Notes: generated from the sequence alone by a model not told the origin. Shown: positions 34,280 through 45,499, counted from the stretch's first letter. The stretch is 64,000 nucleotides of DNA from Plutella xylostella (GCF_932276165.1 NC_063984.1:3293501-3357500); one strand, 5' to 3'. A program made the numbers and translations.

Positions 34280-36160
34280 GCAGCAAAACTATCTTTATGT
34301 TTACAGAGTTTTTTCCGTATACTTACGTTATTATTATTATTATTCAGTGATGATGAAAAAGTTATTATTAATAGTAAGTTATTAATAGTATTGATCTGAA
34401 TTTTATAAAAATAGTTCCTAGTTATAGACAGATTTTTTTCAAATAATTTGGTTTATAAATAGCTTGCAATGCATGATATGAGCTGAGGGTTACGGAAGGT
34501 CTTTGGACAAGTTCGTTGGTCTCTATGTTTTTGTATGGGTCGGCATTTCTTATATCATGATCATGAATAATTTATAATAGCATGTTATTACATGGCTGTT
34601 GTACGTTAATCACAAAATTATTTAGACGACTTTAATCCCAAGTTTAACCAAAATGACTAAAATACCATCTTATTTTTAATCTCTATTTATTGTTGTTTGT
34701 GCGAAGTTTTTTTTTGGTCTTGCATTCTGTAATATTGTTATCGCAATACCATATTCAAGAAAAAAAATTATAAATAGGAAAAAAGATATCAAAATCTAGT
34801 ATAATCCACACATCTTCTATGTGCCGTGGCGCCATTTTCGATGTAGGTATTTTATTTATTAAACTTATGCCCAAAATATTATGGCTCATCATTGATAAAT
34901 TTTTCAGCATGTTTAGGTACCTACATTATTGTTTCTTATAATCCCTAGGCGGGTCTCGTAACAGCTCGAAAGTTCTTCATTAGAACAGGTTCCAAACATC
35001 CACAACTATCTCTTCAGGCTGCAGTCGTAGTCGTGACCATACCAGCTAGCCCCGCCTACTTCCTTGCTCCAATCTAGCTCCTCACGATATCAACTTAAAC
35101 AACTAAGGTCTTTAAGGACGATATTTCCGCAAATGTGGAGCCTCAAAGTACCACCAGGGTAGTTTCACCGCACTTTCTATCTTCGTACACCTCTCCCTAA
35201 ATTGCTATTAAATGTTTGCTGCCATTTACCACGGCCACAGTGAGAGTAATCTTGAGATCTCACGGCTCATTTCCACCGGTATCGCGAGATGTCTTAGTTC
35301 CTAATGGTTCCGGGAATACGACTGACAGAGCGTGATAAGTGCCTATACGCACTCGGGTTTACAGTTCCAAATTCAACCAGCAAGTCTTTTTTAATGGCTC
35401 ACAACTTGAATAAAAGTCGAAAAGTATATGATTTTTCAAAATTTAATAGCAAATAGAAACATTTTGTGCACTTGAAAACTAACTTGTAATTTTGTAAGGA
35501 TAAAAATAAGAGCTAGGGTGTTAATAAACGTTGCTTGAGTGCACTGAATATTAAATACCATCTATATTAATATCATAAGTAGAAAACTACGTATGGCTCG
35601 GTTTCATAACTCTTCCGTATTGTCGTATGTTAGAACCTACTAAGGCGCATACATTGCGGCGTTTAGCAAACAAAACTTTTGTATTGTGTTTGCAAATCAC
35701 GGTATGAACGCTAACGTAACGCTTATGTTAAATAATTTGACTTTAACTTGATGTAATATGTAAATAGATAATATTTACAATACGTAATTCGAATATGATC
35801 TAGAGTTCGAGTACTTCACTCGTTGGTTGTGTGATATCTAACAAGTTTTTTTATGAGATTCATTATCAATATAGGTTTATTGTACTGACTAGGTATAGAG
35901 TTAGATGCCATACTTGGCTAATCAGATACGTTATATTGTTTTAGATAGGTACATAGAAAATTTCAACTTTACTAAACTTTGGCGGTCGGGTGTAATACTA
36001 TAAGTTTAGTACCTATGTAATATTACAGTACCTACGCGATATATCAATACTAAACGACTAATAAGTCACTAACAACATCACAAATGGCGCAATAAAATTG
36101 ATTGGCTTGTATGGTTTCTTGTTGTCGGTTTGTTTGACTTCTAGAGCAAGGTGCCTTTGA
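34280..36160. other. Non-coding DNA, nothing recognised
   Basis: No supported gene. The stretch 34940-35340 is less AT-rich than its surroundings and might be a decayed element, but no frame or motif could be assigned. Confidence 0.4.
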
Positions 36161-36165
36161 GGATC

Positions 36166-36280
36166 TGGGGGGTCACTCTATTGACGTAAAACGAAACGAA
36201 ACTCTATTTCGTTGTATTAAGCGTGCCGATTGCACGACAGCTCTCGTTCGTTTGTTTTTCGTTAGTATAGAGTAACCCTT
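36166..36280 (+). mobile_element. Short MITE, GGTCACTCTATA family (copy 3)
   Basis: Begins GGGGGGTCACTCTATTGACG and ends TTCGTTAGTATAGAGTAACCC. The internal word GTGCCGATTGCACGACAG is shared with copies 1 and 5. This is the best preserved copy. Confidence 0.85.
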
Positions 36281-36284
36281 CTGT

Positions 36285-37110
36285 GACGGGTATCAAAGCA
36301 AAAACGGGACTGATTACACGCCTTTTATGCTTTACAACGTAACAAAACTATTAAATATACTTAGTTAGTAATTAAGTAGTGAAGAGTATTCTCAGAATGG
36401 GTAATACTTTGGCTTTGAGCGATTATATTCGCTTTATTGTCAATAGGTTCATATTTTAATGATGCTGTTGGAGTAACTTACACAGTCGTTAATTGTAACT
36501 TCATTAGTAAAGTAGTTTTTTTACTGTTTTTGCTAAATCACGTCATGCCGAGATTTTTGAAATATGAAATAGTATGACTTTTATTAATTAAGCAACAAAC
36601 AAAATACTTGTTTATAAAAATTAAGTTTAATACAAAAGAAGTTCATTCGTACAGCTTTGTTACAAAAAAGGTCTTTGTTTTTGTTTACAAGAAGCCACTG
36701 AAGAAGCCTTTAATCTAAGAAGAAAAATATTCTGCAAAGAAAATTATAACGCTTTGTTTTTTTAACAACAACAGAGACTTAAAATGTAGTTAGGTACCTT
36801 TATTATTATTTTTCAATGCAATTTCGTCGTAAAAACCGTTTGTTTCCAATCGATGGTAGTTGTTTAATGGGAGAGTGGCACTATGAGGCTTTAAACAGTA
36901 TGTCACCAGCCACAGACCTATGTGACTAGATGCCACAAATGCACTCATTTCTATGAGAACCAAGTATAGGAATTATAATTTTTGACACTGATAATGACAG
37001 CTGGCCGGAACTGAAATGTATGAACCAAAATTTGATCATACCATGATAATACGATCAACTTTTTGACACGCGCAGTACGTACGGAAATCTAGTGTCATAT
37101 ACGTCTATGG
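36285..37110. other. Non-coding DNA upstream of the CRAL-TRIO coding exons
   Basis: AT-rich and without a recognised promoter. If the gene has an upstream exon this is intron. Confidence 0.4.
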
Positions 37111-37115
37111 CACCA

Positions 37116-37219
37116 GGGGGGTTACTCTATACTGACGAAAAACTACCAAACGAGAGCAATCGGCACGTTTAATGCAACGAGATAAAAAAACTTCGTTTTT
37201 CGTCTTAGTGAGTGACCCC
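37116..37219 (-). mobile_element. Short MITE, GGTCACTCTATA family (copy 4), next to coding exon 1
   Basis: Begins GGGGGTTACTCTATACTGACG and ends CGTCTTAGTGAGTGACCCC. It ends 47 bases before the first of three tandem splice-acceptor-like blocks of the CRAL-TRIO gene. Confidence 0.8.
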
Positions 37220-37266
37220 TACCTCTTTCCACTGATGTAATGAAAACCCTCATGTCCACATTACAG

Positions 37267-37403
37267 AGATGCCGAGTCCGGACTACAGCGTGGCACAAGT
37301 TCCATATCCCACTCACGTATCCCCCTGTTCTTCCCCAGAGATGCCAAGTCCAGACTACACTAGTTCCAAATCCCACTCACACCACGCTCCCGTTCTTCCG
37401 CAG
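37267..37403 (+). repeat. Two tandem copies of the exon-1 start and its splice acceptor
   Basis: Block 1 (37267-37338, 72 bp) and block 2 (37339-37403, 65 bp) each begin AGATGCC-AGTCC-GACTACA, like the true exon start at 37404, and then run through AGTTCCA-ATCCCACTCAC and a pyrimidine-rich stretch ending CAG. Three acceptor-plus-ATG cassettes therefore stand in a row. ATGs at 37269 and 37341 share a frame that is not the protein frame of the ATG at 37406. Confidence 0.8.
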
Positions 37404-37405
37404 CT

Positions 37406-37544
37406 ATGCCGAGTCCAGACTACAGCGTGGAGCTGGACCTCGGGGAGCCGCCGCCGGAGCTGCTGCAGTACGCACGAGAGCACTGCGGGGAGCTGCCCGA
37501 CACGCGCCTGCAGGCCGTCGAGGACCTCCGGACTATCATCTATG
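37406..37544 (+). CDS. CRAL-TRIO gene, coding exon 1
   Basis: Encodes residues 1-46 plus one base. The acceptor CTTCCGCAG ends at 37403, two bases before ATG; the donor is GTAATT at 37545. Proline- and leucine-rich start followed by QYAREHCGELPDTR. Confidence 0.9.
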
Positions 37545-40500
37545 GTAATTATTAAGGCTATGTCCGCACAGGCAGGAGGTCTGCTTAGCGCCTAGATTCT
37601 AGCGACTCACTTAGCGAGTAGCCTAGTAAAGTAAACATGGAAGGGCAATGACAGGTGGAATTTTTTCGTGGTCCCAGTGTATCGCTGGCGATTTCTCCAT
37701 CACCACCGTTATCGTTGTCTATATTTTAAATGAAAGTGTGTTTTTAGGTAAAATTGGCTAACTTGGCCCATATTTTTTTTCCTGTATACATATATATATA
37801 TACACATATGTGCAATATAATGTTGGCTATAAAAATCAAATGTCATAAAGTGATAATACATAGTACCACACTGACTGACCACACGCTCTATAAGTACATA
37901 CATAGTACCATCCATACCCACTGACAATACATCAATATTAGCAATAGTCGATGTTTGCGTTAACGATAACAACATTGCATCATCATGGACACACAAGCTA
38001 TAAGTATAGTGGTCTATGATTGGCCGGTGATATACTGTGTTGCCGCTCGATAGACCATGTCAATTGTTTATCGATAGTTGAAGAAAAGACTGTAGTATCG
38101 ATAAATTTGTAATATCGATAGTAAAATGATGTATTATAGTACCTACAACCAGCAAAGATATTGATTCTGTGGATAATATTTTAAATTACCGAAGTAGTAG
38201 GAGAAGAGATATCGATACAATCCATTGTATCAACTGTCGATATGGTACATATTTATAGCGTTCGATAATCGATAGAAAAACTATAAATTTTCATGCAACA
38301 CTAATACTAATAAATGAACATTGCTATTTCCAGAGCGCGGCGAGTGCAGCCCGCACCGCACGGATGACGAGTTTTTGGTGAAATTCCTGCGCGCGCGCAA
38401 CTTCATACCTGCCCGCGCGCACAGACTGGTAAACAATACCCCATTGTCCCTAAACACTATCACTCTATAACCCCACAACTATAACATGGCGAAAGAAACG
38501 GCTGATACATAGTAAATTGCTCTAAATATCAAAATGGACAAAATGCACATTCAGCGAATAGAATCCCACGTTTTGATTCGCACGCTTTCAATGAATGTTT
38601 TCGCATTATTACTGCAGCTGTGGAAACGTTTAATGATGATACTATAGTAGTAGTACAAGTACAAATTATAAATTCAAATTGGATCGAACATCCGGCACTG
38701 TCGAGCGCAGCCTCGTCAGGGTCAGACGTAAGATAATACTATGCCAGGAATGTTACGTGAATGAGTGCATGATGGATTTACTTGCGCACAGTTTATTTAT
38801 ACGTTAGTGCATTATCTAGGTTGATAATGTGTCATTCTGGACAAACTATCATGCAACAACAACATTAGAGCTGGATTAGGGTTTGTCACAGTGCGCGGTG
38901 GTAAGAAGATCAGCCAGTCTGATTAGCTATTCGTTGCTGACTACCCAGGGTGCCCTAGACGTAGGAAGGGACAAATGTAATGTTCAGTTAATACGTTACT
39001 CGGAGAGGCTCCTTAGTCCTTACATGCACCAGAACAACATATTGCCACAAAGAACTCAATGAATAAAGATTTTTAATTTGTCCTTCCAGTTGGTAAACTA
39101 CTACCGGTTCAAAGAGGAGAACTCGAAATTGTTCAAGAATGTGTTTCCGTTCGACCTGCGCGAGATCGGCGACCGGCAGATCATGTCCGTGCCGCCCTAC
39201 CGCGACCAGGACGGACGCAGGCTGCTGCTGTACAGAATAGGTGAGGAGTTTACAGTTCTAATAGTGAAGTACCTACCTAACTGTATAAGATTTAGATAGC
39301 CCGTGAAGTGGCCAGCATGCATTTTACATAGATTTCATTTTCAGCGTGTCGGTGAAAGGATAGGCAGTCAGATAGGTGGTCAGACGCTGACTGCTCAGTG
39401 CCAGGGGCTGCCCCTATCGCGAACTTGTTTTGGCAACGATTGTAAATGGAATGGATTCAAAATGTAAATTAATTTACTTCATAAATAGTACTTCGTTTTG
39501 ACTTCGAGATAAGGCTGCTGCGGCGGACCACGTATCACTAGAGGAGGCTTTCACGCAACCCATAAATGAAAAACCATATATTACATTACATTAGTACAGG
39601 TACCGAGTACAATGGCAGATAATATCAAATAGTAGATTTGATTGTTCCATCCTCTCACTGTAATGCCATGGCAATTGCAACACAATACATTGACCACAAT
39701 GTGATTTGCCGCTCATAGATCAATCCAGTAAATTATTCAAACATACATTAGCTATACCTATATATGTGCACAAATATCTTCTCTTAGATAGCTTCAACAG
39801 TCAATCGCGTAGGATGTAAGAAAAGATACTTTATTTATATTGCGGACGTTTTTCTTTACATAAAGGTTCAAAGTTTTTTCAAGAATGCAGTAGATAGTAC
39901 GACCGTCTAGTCTAGGATGTTAACAACCTTTATTTATAAAAAAGTAAATGTTGAAAGTACCTTGTAAAATATTACTATAATCATATTATGTAGTTAGAGC
40001 TGGGTTACGTAGACGTTTTATTACCCTGTAGCGTGCCGTAAATGCAATAAACAATATGAGCTTTTCCGTTTAGAAGCACTTTCGCCTTTTCCGCCTCCAA
40101 GTTTCCATTTAGAGTTCTCGGCATGTGCCTGTTCACACTTATGTGATGAAAACCGGTTAATTAATATTCTTGGGCTGCAAACTATTGGCTCCGTTTCCTG
40201 GTGTCGTGTTTTGAAAACGGCGTGTTATTATTGTGACTGTAGAAATGAAAAATATGAAAATGGTTATAATTTAAAAGGAAAGGAAAGTTATGATCTTGTT
40301 AAGATTTATTGTTTTAGATAACTATAATAAAATAGTTGTAAAGTTGTCTGAAAGAGACGGCTTTGTAAGAAGAGAGCCTTAAACATGTTGGAAACTTGAA
40401 ATTCTGTACTTATATATTATATTTATATTATAGACCGTGTGCAAATAAAAAGTACAATAAAGTAATCTACAAAACAAAATCAAACACCTGCTTCATCAAG

Positions 40501-42016
40501 GGCCCCATCACCTAGCTCTCTTATTCCATCCATCCAAAGGTGTCTGGCAGATAACGTTTTAAGTGATAAGACGTAGTACGCTAATTAAGTTACAACTTGT
40601 TAATTTTATATTCTATTTTAACCAACCTTTTCTACCTCCCAGGCTGCTGGAGCCCCAAGAAGATCCCGATCGACGACCTCTTCCGCGGCACCATCATGGC
40701 TCTAGAGCTGGGGCTGCTGGAGCCGCGCAGCCAGATCCTGGGCGGCGTGGCGCTGTTCGACCTCGAGGGCATCGGCACCAAGCACGCCTGGGAGATCACG
40801 CCGGGCGTCGCCTCCAGGATCATCAAGCTGCTTGTGGTGAGCTGGACAACAGAATATAACTAGTGCTGAACTTATTTGTTGGAGTGTGTGGGTGACACAC
40901 TTTACACGCCGGGTTAGGGCTTTTAGTGACAAGTGGTGGTTTCATTTTCACGCACTCCCTCATGCTACAAGAGGTATACAATATTGTTTTTGTTTCTTAC
41001 TCATACATCTTATGAGAGTACTCATTTCTTATAGTTCTATGTTATTCTCAATGTAATGTTGATAATGAGATCTCACCAAGATCTCACAAGGCGCATTTGA
41101 TTACCTTTTGGAAGTTCATTCATACACTGTGAATGGTATCGATGGTTGGATAAGTAATCGTTTATAAATATTGAAAAAATGTTGCACGCAGATCTGCGAA
41201 AAATTCGACTAGCCTCAGGTACTTTGAACTTAACCTTTAATATTGGTTTTGTTATTACGTTTCTCATAGTTAGAATTAAGTATAAATTATTTCATATCCA
41301 AACACTTGCATAAAACTTTATAACAAGAATCATTTTCCTAAAAGCTTATTTACTGAGGTTATTAGTTTACAAAATGTTCATTATTTATCTGAGTCAGCGA
41401 AGAGCTAAAAGGTTGAGCACCTTTAATCAACAACGTTGAATATTAGCGAGGTTAATGAAACGACGCTTCCGCTCTCGCCGTGGAGCCTTCAGCAAATTAA
41501 CAAATAAATAAGAAAACGGTAGCTGTTTACTTTATAAAAGCAAAGCAATGACCTCCCGATGTCGGGTATTATATTTATTTTTAGGTCCCCTATTGAAATT
41601 TCATACTTGTTTCCTTTAACATCTTTTGGCTATACAAACATGGATTAAGTAACATTTTCTTATTCCAGTCAAGCTTCCCGGCCAACACGCACGCGATCCA
41701 CATCATCAACCACTCCTGGGTGTTCGACAAGATGTACAGCATCTTCAAGCCGCTGCTCAACTCGCAGATGAAGTCTAGAATATTCTTCCACGGCCACGAC
41801 TGCCAGTCGCTGCACAAGCACATCCTGCCCGCTCACCTCCCCGAGAGGTACGGGGGCATCCACCCCGATTACTCCTACACAATCTGGCTGGACTCCCTGA
41901 AGAAGAACTACAGGGTTGTCAGCGAGCTGATTGACTGCGGGTACAAGTTCCGGGAAGACGAGGTCGCTCCCGAAGTGGTTAGGCGGTTGAAGGAGGAAGG
42001 GTTTAAGCTGTCTTGA
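37406..42016 (+). CDS. CRAL-TRIO domain protein (alpha-tocopherol transfer protein/clavesin type), five exons
   Basis: Joining 37406-37544, 38334-38428, 39090-39240, 40643-40836 and 41669-42016 gives 308 residues; all introns are GT-AG and all phases agree. Residues about 10-75 form the helical CRAL-TRIO N-terminal region, with FLRARNF at 64-70. Residues about 95-265 form the Sec14-like lipid-binding fold, with the conserved IHIIN and LPERYGG blocks in exon 5. About 300 residues is the usual length. There is no signal peptide or membrane segment, so it should act in the cytosol as a carrier of a small hydrophobic ligand such as tocopherol, retinoid, carotenoid or phosphoinositide; the ligand cannot be read from sequence. 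The ATG at 37406 follows acceptor CAG at 37401-37403. Exons are much GC-richer than introns. A non-coding upstream exon is likely. Confidence 0.93.
38048..38274 (+). promoter_or_regulatory. Cluster of eight CGATA motifs in intron 1
   Basis: CGATA occurs at 38048, 38072, 38099, 38116, 38213, 38238, 38263 and 38270, most within ATCGATA. In Drosophila, TATCGATA is the DREF site and clustered CGATA binds the insulator factor BEAF-32. Whether Lepidoptera use them the same way is unknown. A decayed transposon with subterminal ATCGAT words is the alternative. Confidence 0.4.
38334..38428 (+). CDS. CRAL-TRIO gene, coding exon 2
   Basis: Acceptor CTATTTCCAG, donor GTAAAC at 38429. Completes Glu47 and encodes residues 48-78, with TDDEFLVKFLRARNF, a hallmark of the CRAL-TRIO N-terminal helices. 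Confidence 0.95.
39090..39240 (+). CDS. CRAL-TRIO gene, coding exon 3
   Basis: Acceptor CCTTCCAG, donor GTGAGG at 39241. Encodes residues 79-128 plus one base of Gly129, including NYYRFKEEN and the start of the lipid-binding domain (DGRRLLLYRIG). Confidence 0.95.
40643..40836 (+). CDS. CRAL-TRIO gene, coding exon 4
   Basis: Acceptor TACCTCCCAG, donor GTGAGC at 40837. Encodes the rest of Gly129 and residues 130-193, with GGVALFDLEGI, the central strand region of the ligand-binding fold. Confidence 0.95.
41669..42016 (+). CDS. CRAL-TRIO gene, last coding exon
   Basis: Acceptor TATTCCAG at 41668. Encodes residues 194-308 and the TGA stop. Contains AIHIINHSWVFDKMYSIFKP and HLPERYGG, the strongest family blocks, then a charged C-terminal helix. 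Confidence 0.95.
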   Translation, partial: SSFPANTHAIHIINHSWVFDKMYSIFKPLLNSQMKSRIFFHGHDCQSLHKHILPAHLPERYGGIHPDYSYTIWLDSLKKNYRVVSELIDCGYKFREDEVAPEVVRRLKEEGFKLS

Positions 42017-42626
42017 TGCGAGGATGTTTGTCGCTGGTGCTAGCGGAAGCGGAGGCATAGGGTCAGCTATTGAATGTTGACTGTACATAAAAATATGTGA
42101 CGTTATCAAATCTGATTTGATAATGAGTAGACGTGTCTTAAACATTACCTGTGTCTTAAACAGTTTCGTTAATATGTTTAAAAAAAACATGTCTATATTT
42201 TATGGACATGCATGAGTTTTTTATGTTTAATGTATGGTGGTAAGTTAATTTATAATACGTTGTTGTATCCAGTAGATTTAATTCAACACATATAATAAGT
42301 TGGGATTAGGACTTACTTAGGCATATTCCGTTTGCGAAATCGTCAAAAGTCTGTGATAAAAATGCTTTGAGTTTAATGCAATCTAGAAAATAGCATTAAT
42401 TTTTTTGCTTTGTATAAATTAGTACAAATTCGTAATTAGGTACGACGCTTCATCATCACGAATAGAAATAGTATCTTAATCAAATATACGTTATGTAATA
42501 CTATTTTTACTTATACAATTTCCAGTTGTAACCATGTTGTAACTAATGAAATTATACAAATAGCTTTGATATTTTTTGTACTTATGAGTGGAATGAAGGA
42601 GTCAAGATCATCGATATTACAATAAT

Positions 42627-42641
42627 AATAAAGTTAATAAA
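42627..42641 (+). terminator. Poly(A) signals of the CRAL-TRIO gene
   Basis: Two overlapping-region AATAAA hexamers (42627-42632 and 42636-42641) lie about 610 bases after the stop codon. Cleavage is expected near 42650-42670, giving a 3' UTR of about 0.64 kb. Confidence 0.65.
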
Positions 42642-43284
42642 GTTTATAAGATTTTTAGTTTTACATAAACTGGACGCCTAAACGGTCTAAGCTCTCGGGC
42701 TTGTTAAGTAAAAAAAATGCCAGGGGATGGAAGATACTTGAAATCCTTTCCTGTACAAACAAACATTTCATCCCCTTTGGTATATATGTTACTGTAAAAG
42801 CCCGAACAATGGTAAATCCTAGGATTTACCAGTAAATCTTAGGATTTACCAACATGAGTTGGTAAATGTAAGGATTTGTGAAAATGGGTGATTTTTTTCG
42901 GGCTTTTACCATTAGAATTTGGTAAATGCTAGGTGTTACCACTGACACCTAGTAAAAGTTGGTTATGGGAATAAAACAAAGATTAATTATAACCTATTCA
43001 TTTATTTCAATCAAAAACTTAAATTATTTTCATTCAGAATTTATATTATTTTTTATGAACAGTCATTTTAAAACCTTTAAATCAACATTATTTTAACAAT
43101 GTGTGATAATCATATATTTTTTCATTTTGTAATTATTATCCACCTCTAAATTATTTCCTAAATAGTTAAGATTAAAACTATTAAAATGTCTTCTCAAAAA
43201 CATAACAGAATCGATATTATATATTTTTTTTGTTAATTATTGGCATTTATTAGTAGGTACAGAAATATACTTAGAATGTCCGTC

Positions 43285-43382
43285 ACCCATAACACAGGTT
43301 CTGCCTAGCTTGGGGTCGGATGGCCGTGTGTGAGATGTCCCCACATATTTATTTATTATTATTATTATTTATTATACTTGTT
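43285..43382 (+). mobile_element. Probable LINE 3' end with (TTA)n tail
   Basis: CATAACACAGGTTCTGCCTAG, then GTGAGATGTCCCCACATATT and a TTATTATT run, has the style of a non-LTR 3' end. The body is missing. Confidence 0.4.
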
Positions 43383-43642
43383 GAAAACAAATTGGAGGTC
43401 AAGGTCATTCATCAACTTTTGGGCGATGTAATGCACCGGATTATGGTATTTATGTGTATAGTAATAGATGCGAATTATCATTGAATGCTGGATTATTGGA
43501 AAATAACTTTATTTTCACTCATTCACTGAACGATAATTTAAACACGGAAACCAGAAGTAAAATAATTTTCACGTATTATTATTGTTCACGTCAAGTAGAT
43601 TACAATAATAAATATTTCTAAGTTCGGTTAGTTATAAGTTAT

Positions 43643-44022
43643 CATCATCATCACGACTCATTACGTCCCCACTGCTGGGGCACGGGTCTCCTTCCAATGA
43701 AGGAAGGGTTTCGATCTAGTCCACCACGCTGGCCTAGTGCGGGTTGGTGGACCCCGACACAAGCAAGCTTGTGCTGAGCGAGTTGTCGGGTACGTTTTCA
43801 AGCCGCCCGAAGGCCTCTGACTAGGCTTAACGACTGCTGCCGAAGCAGCAACCGGGACCCACGGCTTAAAGTGCCGTCCGAAGCACGAAAGCATCCAGAA
43901 AAGAACCACTTGAAATCGGTCACCCATCCAATGGCTGACCATGCTGGTTGTTGCTAAACCTCAGTGATCAGTTACGATCACTGAAGCCCGCTCGACTACG
44001 GACGCTTTGTTCGACTACGGAG
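43643..44022 (-). mobile_element. 5S-rRNA-like SINE, full length, with 12 bp TSD
   Basis: The insert is flanked by GTTATAAGTTAT (43631-43642 and 44023-44034). On the - strand the head contains a stretch resembling the 3' half of 5S rRNA, including GGATGGGTGACC. The tail is (GAT)n. The 3' half matches the fragments at 9611 and 20463. Confidence 0.9.
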
Positions 44023-44229
44023 GTTATAAGTTATAACCTGGCTTTTTCAACATTTACCGTGCCTTAATGTAAATCCTAAGATTTACCAAGTGAATAGTGG
44101 TAAAAGTGCGAATCGCAAAATCTTTCGGGCTTTTACCATTAAGAGTAGGTAAATCTTAGGTTTTACGCGTAAATCTTAGGATTTACCGTTGTTCGGGCTT
44201 TTACAGTAACATATATATATATTATTTTT

Positions 44230-44865
44230 AGCACTAAGTCCATTTCCAGACAGAAAGTTAGCTTTAACTTTCCTGAAGTTGAATTGCGTAGGAAGTATTT
44301 TAGCTAGTACTCAGGTACAAGTATAAAGTTGATCTGCAACTTTGAAAGTGAACTAATAATAACTATGAAGGATTATCTCTAAAATAACATACCTAAACTA
44401 ACTTTTCACGAAATAAACTTATAAACGAGCTTTCATGATCGACTGAAACTAAGTTTCTAATACTTTTTCTGCTCTATGTAGGTACTTACATACATTTTGC
44501 GTTACAATAGCCTATTCATGAATGAATCAGCTCTAGCCAGTTCATTAAAGTGATGACGTAGAGCAGACAGTGTCGGCTGTCGATAGCGAGACACGCCCAT
44601 CTCAATCACCGACCCGCAGTTGTACTGCTTCTGAACCTACTGACACAAACTAACCATTATACGCTATAGAAAAATTAAAGCAACTTACCAGTAGCGAAGG
44701 GTAATTCTTTTTCTTGGGGAAGCCAGTGTGAAACATTATATTATTTCATAATATAGGTATCAAATCAGTCGATCCAAAAGGGAAGCCGACGAGAATCGTG
44801 TTGTATAGACTTTTCCCCGTAAGGAATCTATTGTTTAAAACAATATTAAGAGCTTAACATTTACA
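44230..44865. other. Non-coding DNA between element and - strand gene
   Basis: No ORF. A less AT-rich patch at 44560-44640 contains TGATGACGTAGAGC, a CRE-like word, without further support. Confidence 0.4.
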
Positions 44866-44871
44866 ATAACA

Positions 44872-44877
44872 TTTATT
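44872..44877 (-). terminator. Poly(A) signal for the - strand ORF
   Basis: AATAAA on the - strand, 25 bases after the stop codon at 44902-44904. The close placement supports a real transcript with a very short 3' UTR. Confidence 0.5.
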
Positions 44878-44901
44878 AAATCCACAAATCATCTTGAGCA
44901 C

Positions 44902-45495
44902 TTAAATAACTTCAGACAAACTGCAACTTTTGCCCATGAAATCACCTTTGCTGCTCGAGTGGTGCAAGTAGTTGGCCTCCGACCTGGTCTCATCAGACTT
45001 TTCTTCTCCAATTCTCTCTAGATCCGATTTGCGGTGTGTGGTCCGTGGACGCTCGCACCGCGGGAACTTGAAGTGGGAGGCTTGAAGGGAGGTACTATCC
45101 GCAGGGAGGTCACGTGACGACATCGTGATGTCACCACTGCGGCGGAAAATACGGAACGTTTTCTTTAAGCGGTTGAAGAAGCTCATATTACTGCATTTCG
45201 GAAACGGCAATACCTGGTTCATTGGAAGTAATGGCCGCTCTGTAAGTACCCCTGGGTACTCAAGACCTCTTGCTGCTGGTTGTAGCTTAGGTGAAGAGGT
45301 GGTTGTGGACAGATTGCAGCAGCTCTGCGTAGACCTGTGTTGTTCCGAAGATCTGTCTTCGAGTCTTCGCCTGAGGAAGTGCAGGCTGGCGGTGTAGAAG
45401 AGCTCCTCATCATCAGGCTTGCTCAAGGCTTCGTCCAGTGGCACGGGCGATTCATAGTTCCCCGTAGTATACACTTCCGTTGTTGCTTGTTGCAT
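44902..45495 (-). CDS. Unrecognised Ser/Arg-rich protein, probable single-exon gene
   Basis: A 197-residue open frame from ATG at 45495 to a stop at 44902-44904. I do not recognise it. It is rich in Ser, Arg and Glu, mostly hydrophilic, without signal peptide, membrane segment or domain. The middle has a basic amphipathic piece (FFNRLKKTFRIFRRSGD, about residues 105-121). Length, GC content above its surroundings and a poly(A) signal directly behind it suggest a gene. The base before ATG is G and position -3 is G, a moderate start context. It is convergent with the CRAL-TRIO gene. It could also be the last exon of a longer gene reaching beyond 45500, or a remnant of an element. Confidence 0.5.
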   Translation of the reverse strand: MQQATTEVYTTGNYESPVPLDEALSKPDDEELFYTASLHFLRRRLEDRSSEQHRSTQSCCNLSTTTSSPKLQPAARGLEYPGVLTERPLLPMNQVLPFPKCSNMSFFNRLKKTFRIFRRSGDITMSSRDLPADSTSLQASHFKFPRCERPRTTHRKSDLERIGEEKSDETRSEANYLHHSSSKGDFMGKSCSLSEVI

Positions 45496-45499
45496 CACT

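Larger units (their letters stand above)
42783..44220. mobile_element. Palindrome-rich transposon with GTAAATCCTAGGATTTAC repeats, split by a SINE
   Basis: The ends are long inverted repeats of about 50 bp starting TATATATGTTACTGTAAAAG, then CCCGAACAA. Just inside lie palindromes GGTAAATCCTAGGATTTACC (42830-42850) and GTAAATCTTAGGATTTAC (44169-44186). The word CGGGCTTTTACCATTA occurs in direct orientation near both ends. The interior is AT-rich, without a transposase. A 5S-like SINE is inserted at 43643-44022. The target duplication cannot be fixed because the flanks are TA repeats. Confidence 0.8.

Noticed and set aside
37240..37595. Two + strand frames through the duplicated acceptor blocks
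   Set aside because: They cross a splice acceptor and donor and have no domain; they arise from the repeats and GC-rich exon.
41669..42190. A 173-codon - strand frame over the last CRAL-TRIO exon
   Set aside because: It is the antisense shadow of a GC-rich exon whose + strand frame has clear family blocks and splice sites.
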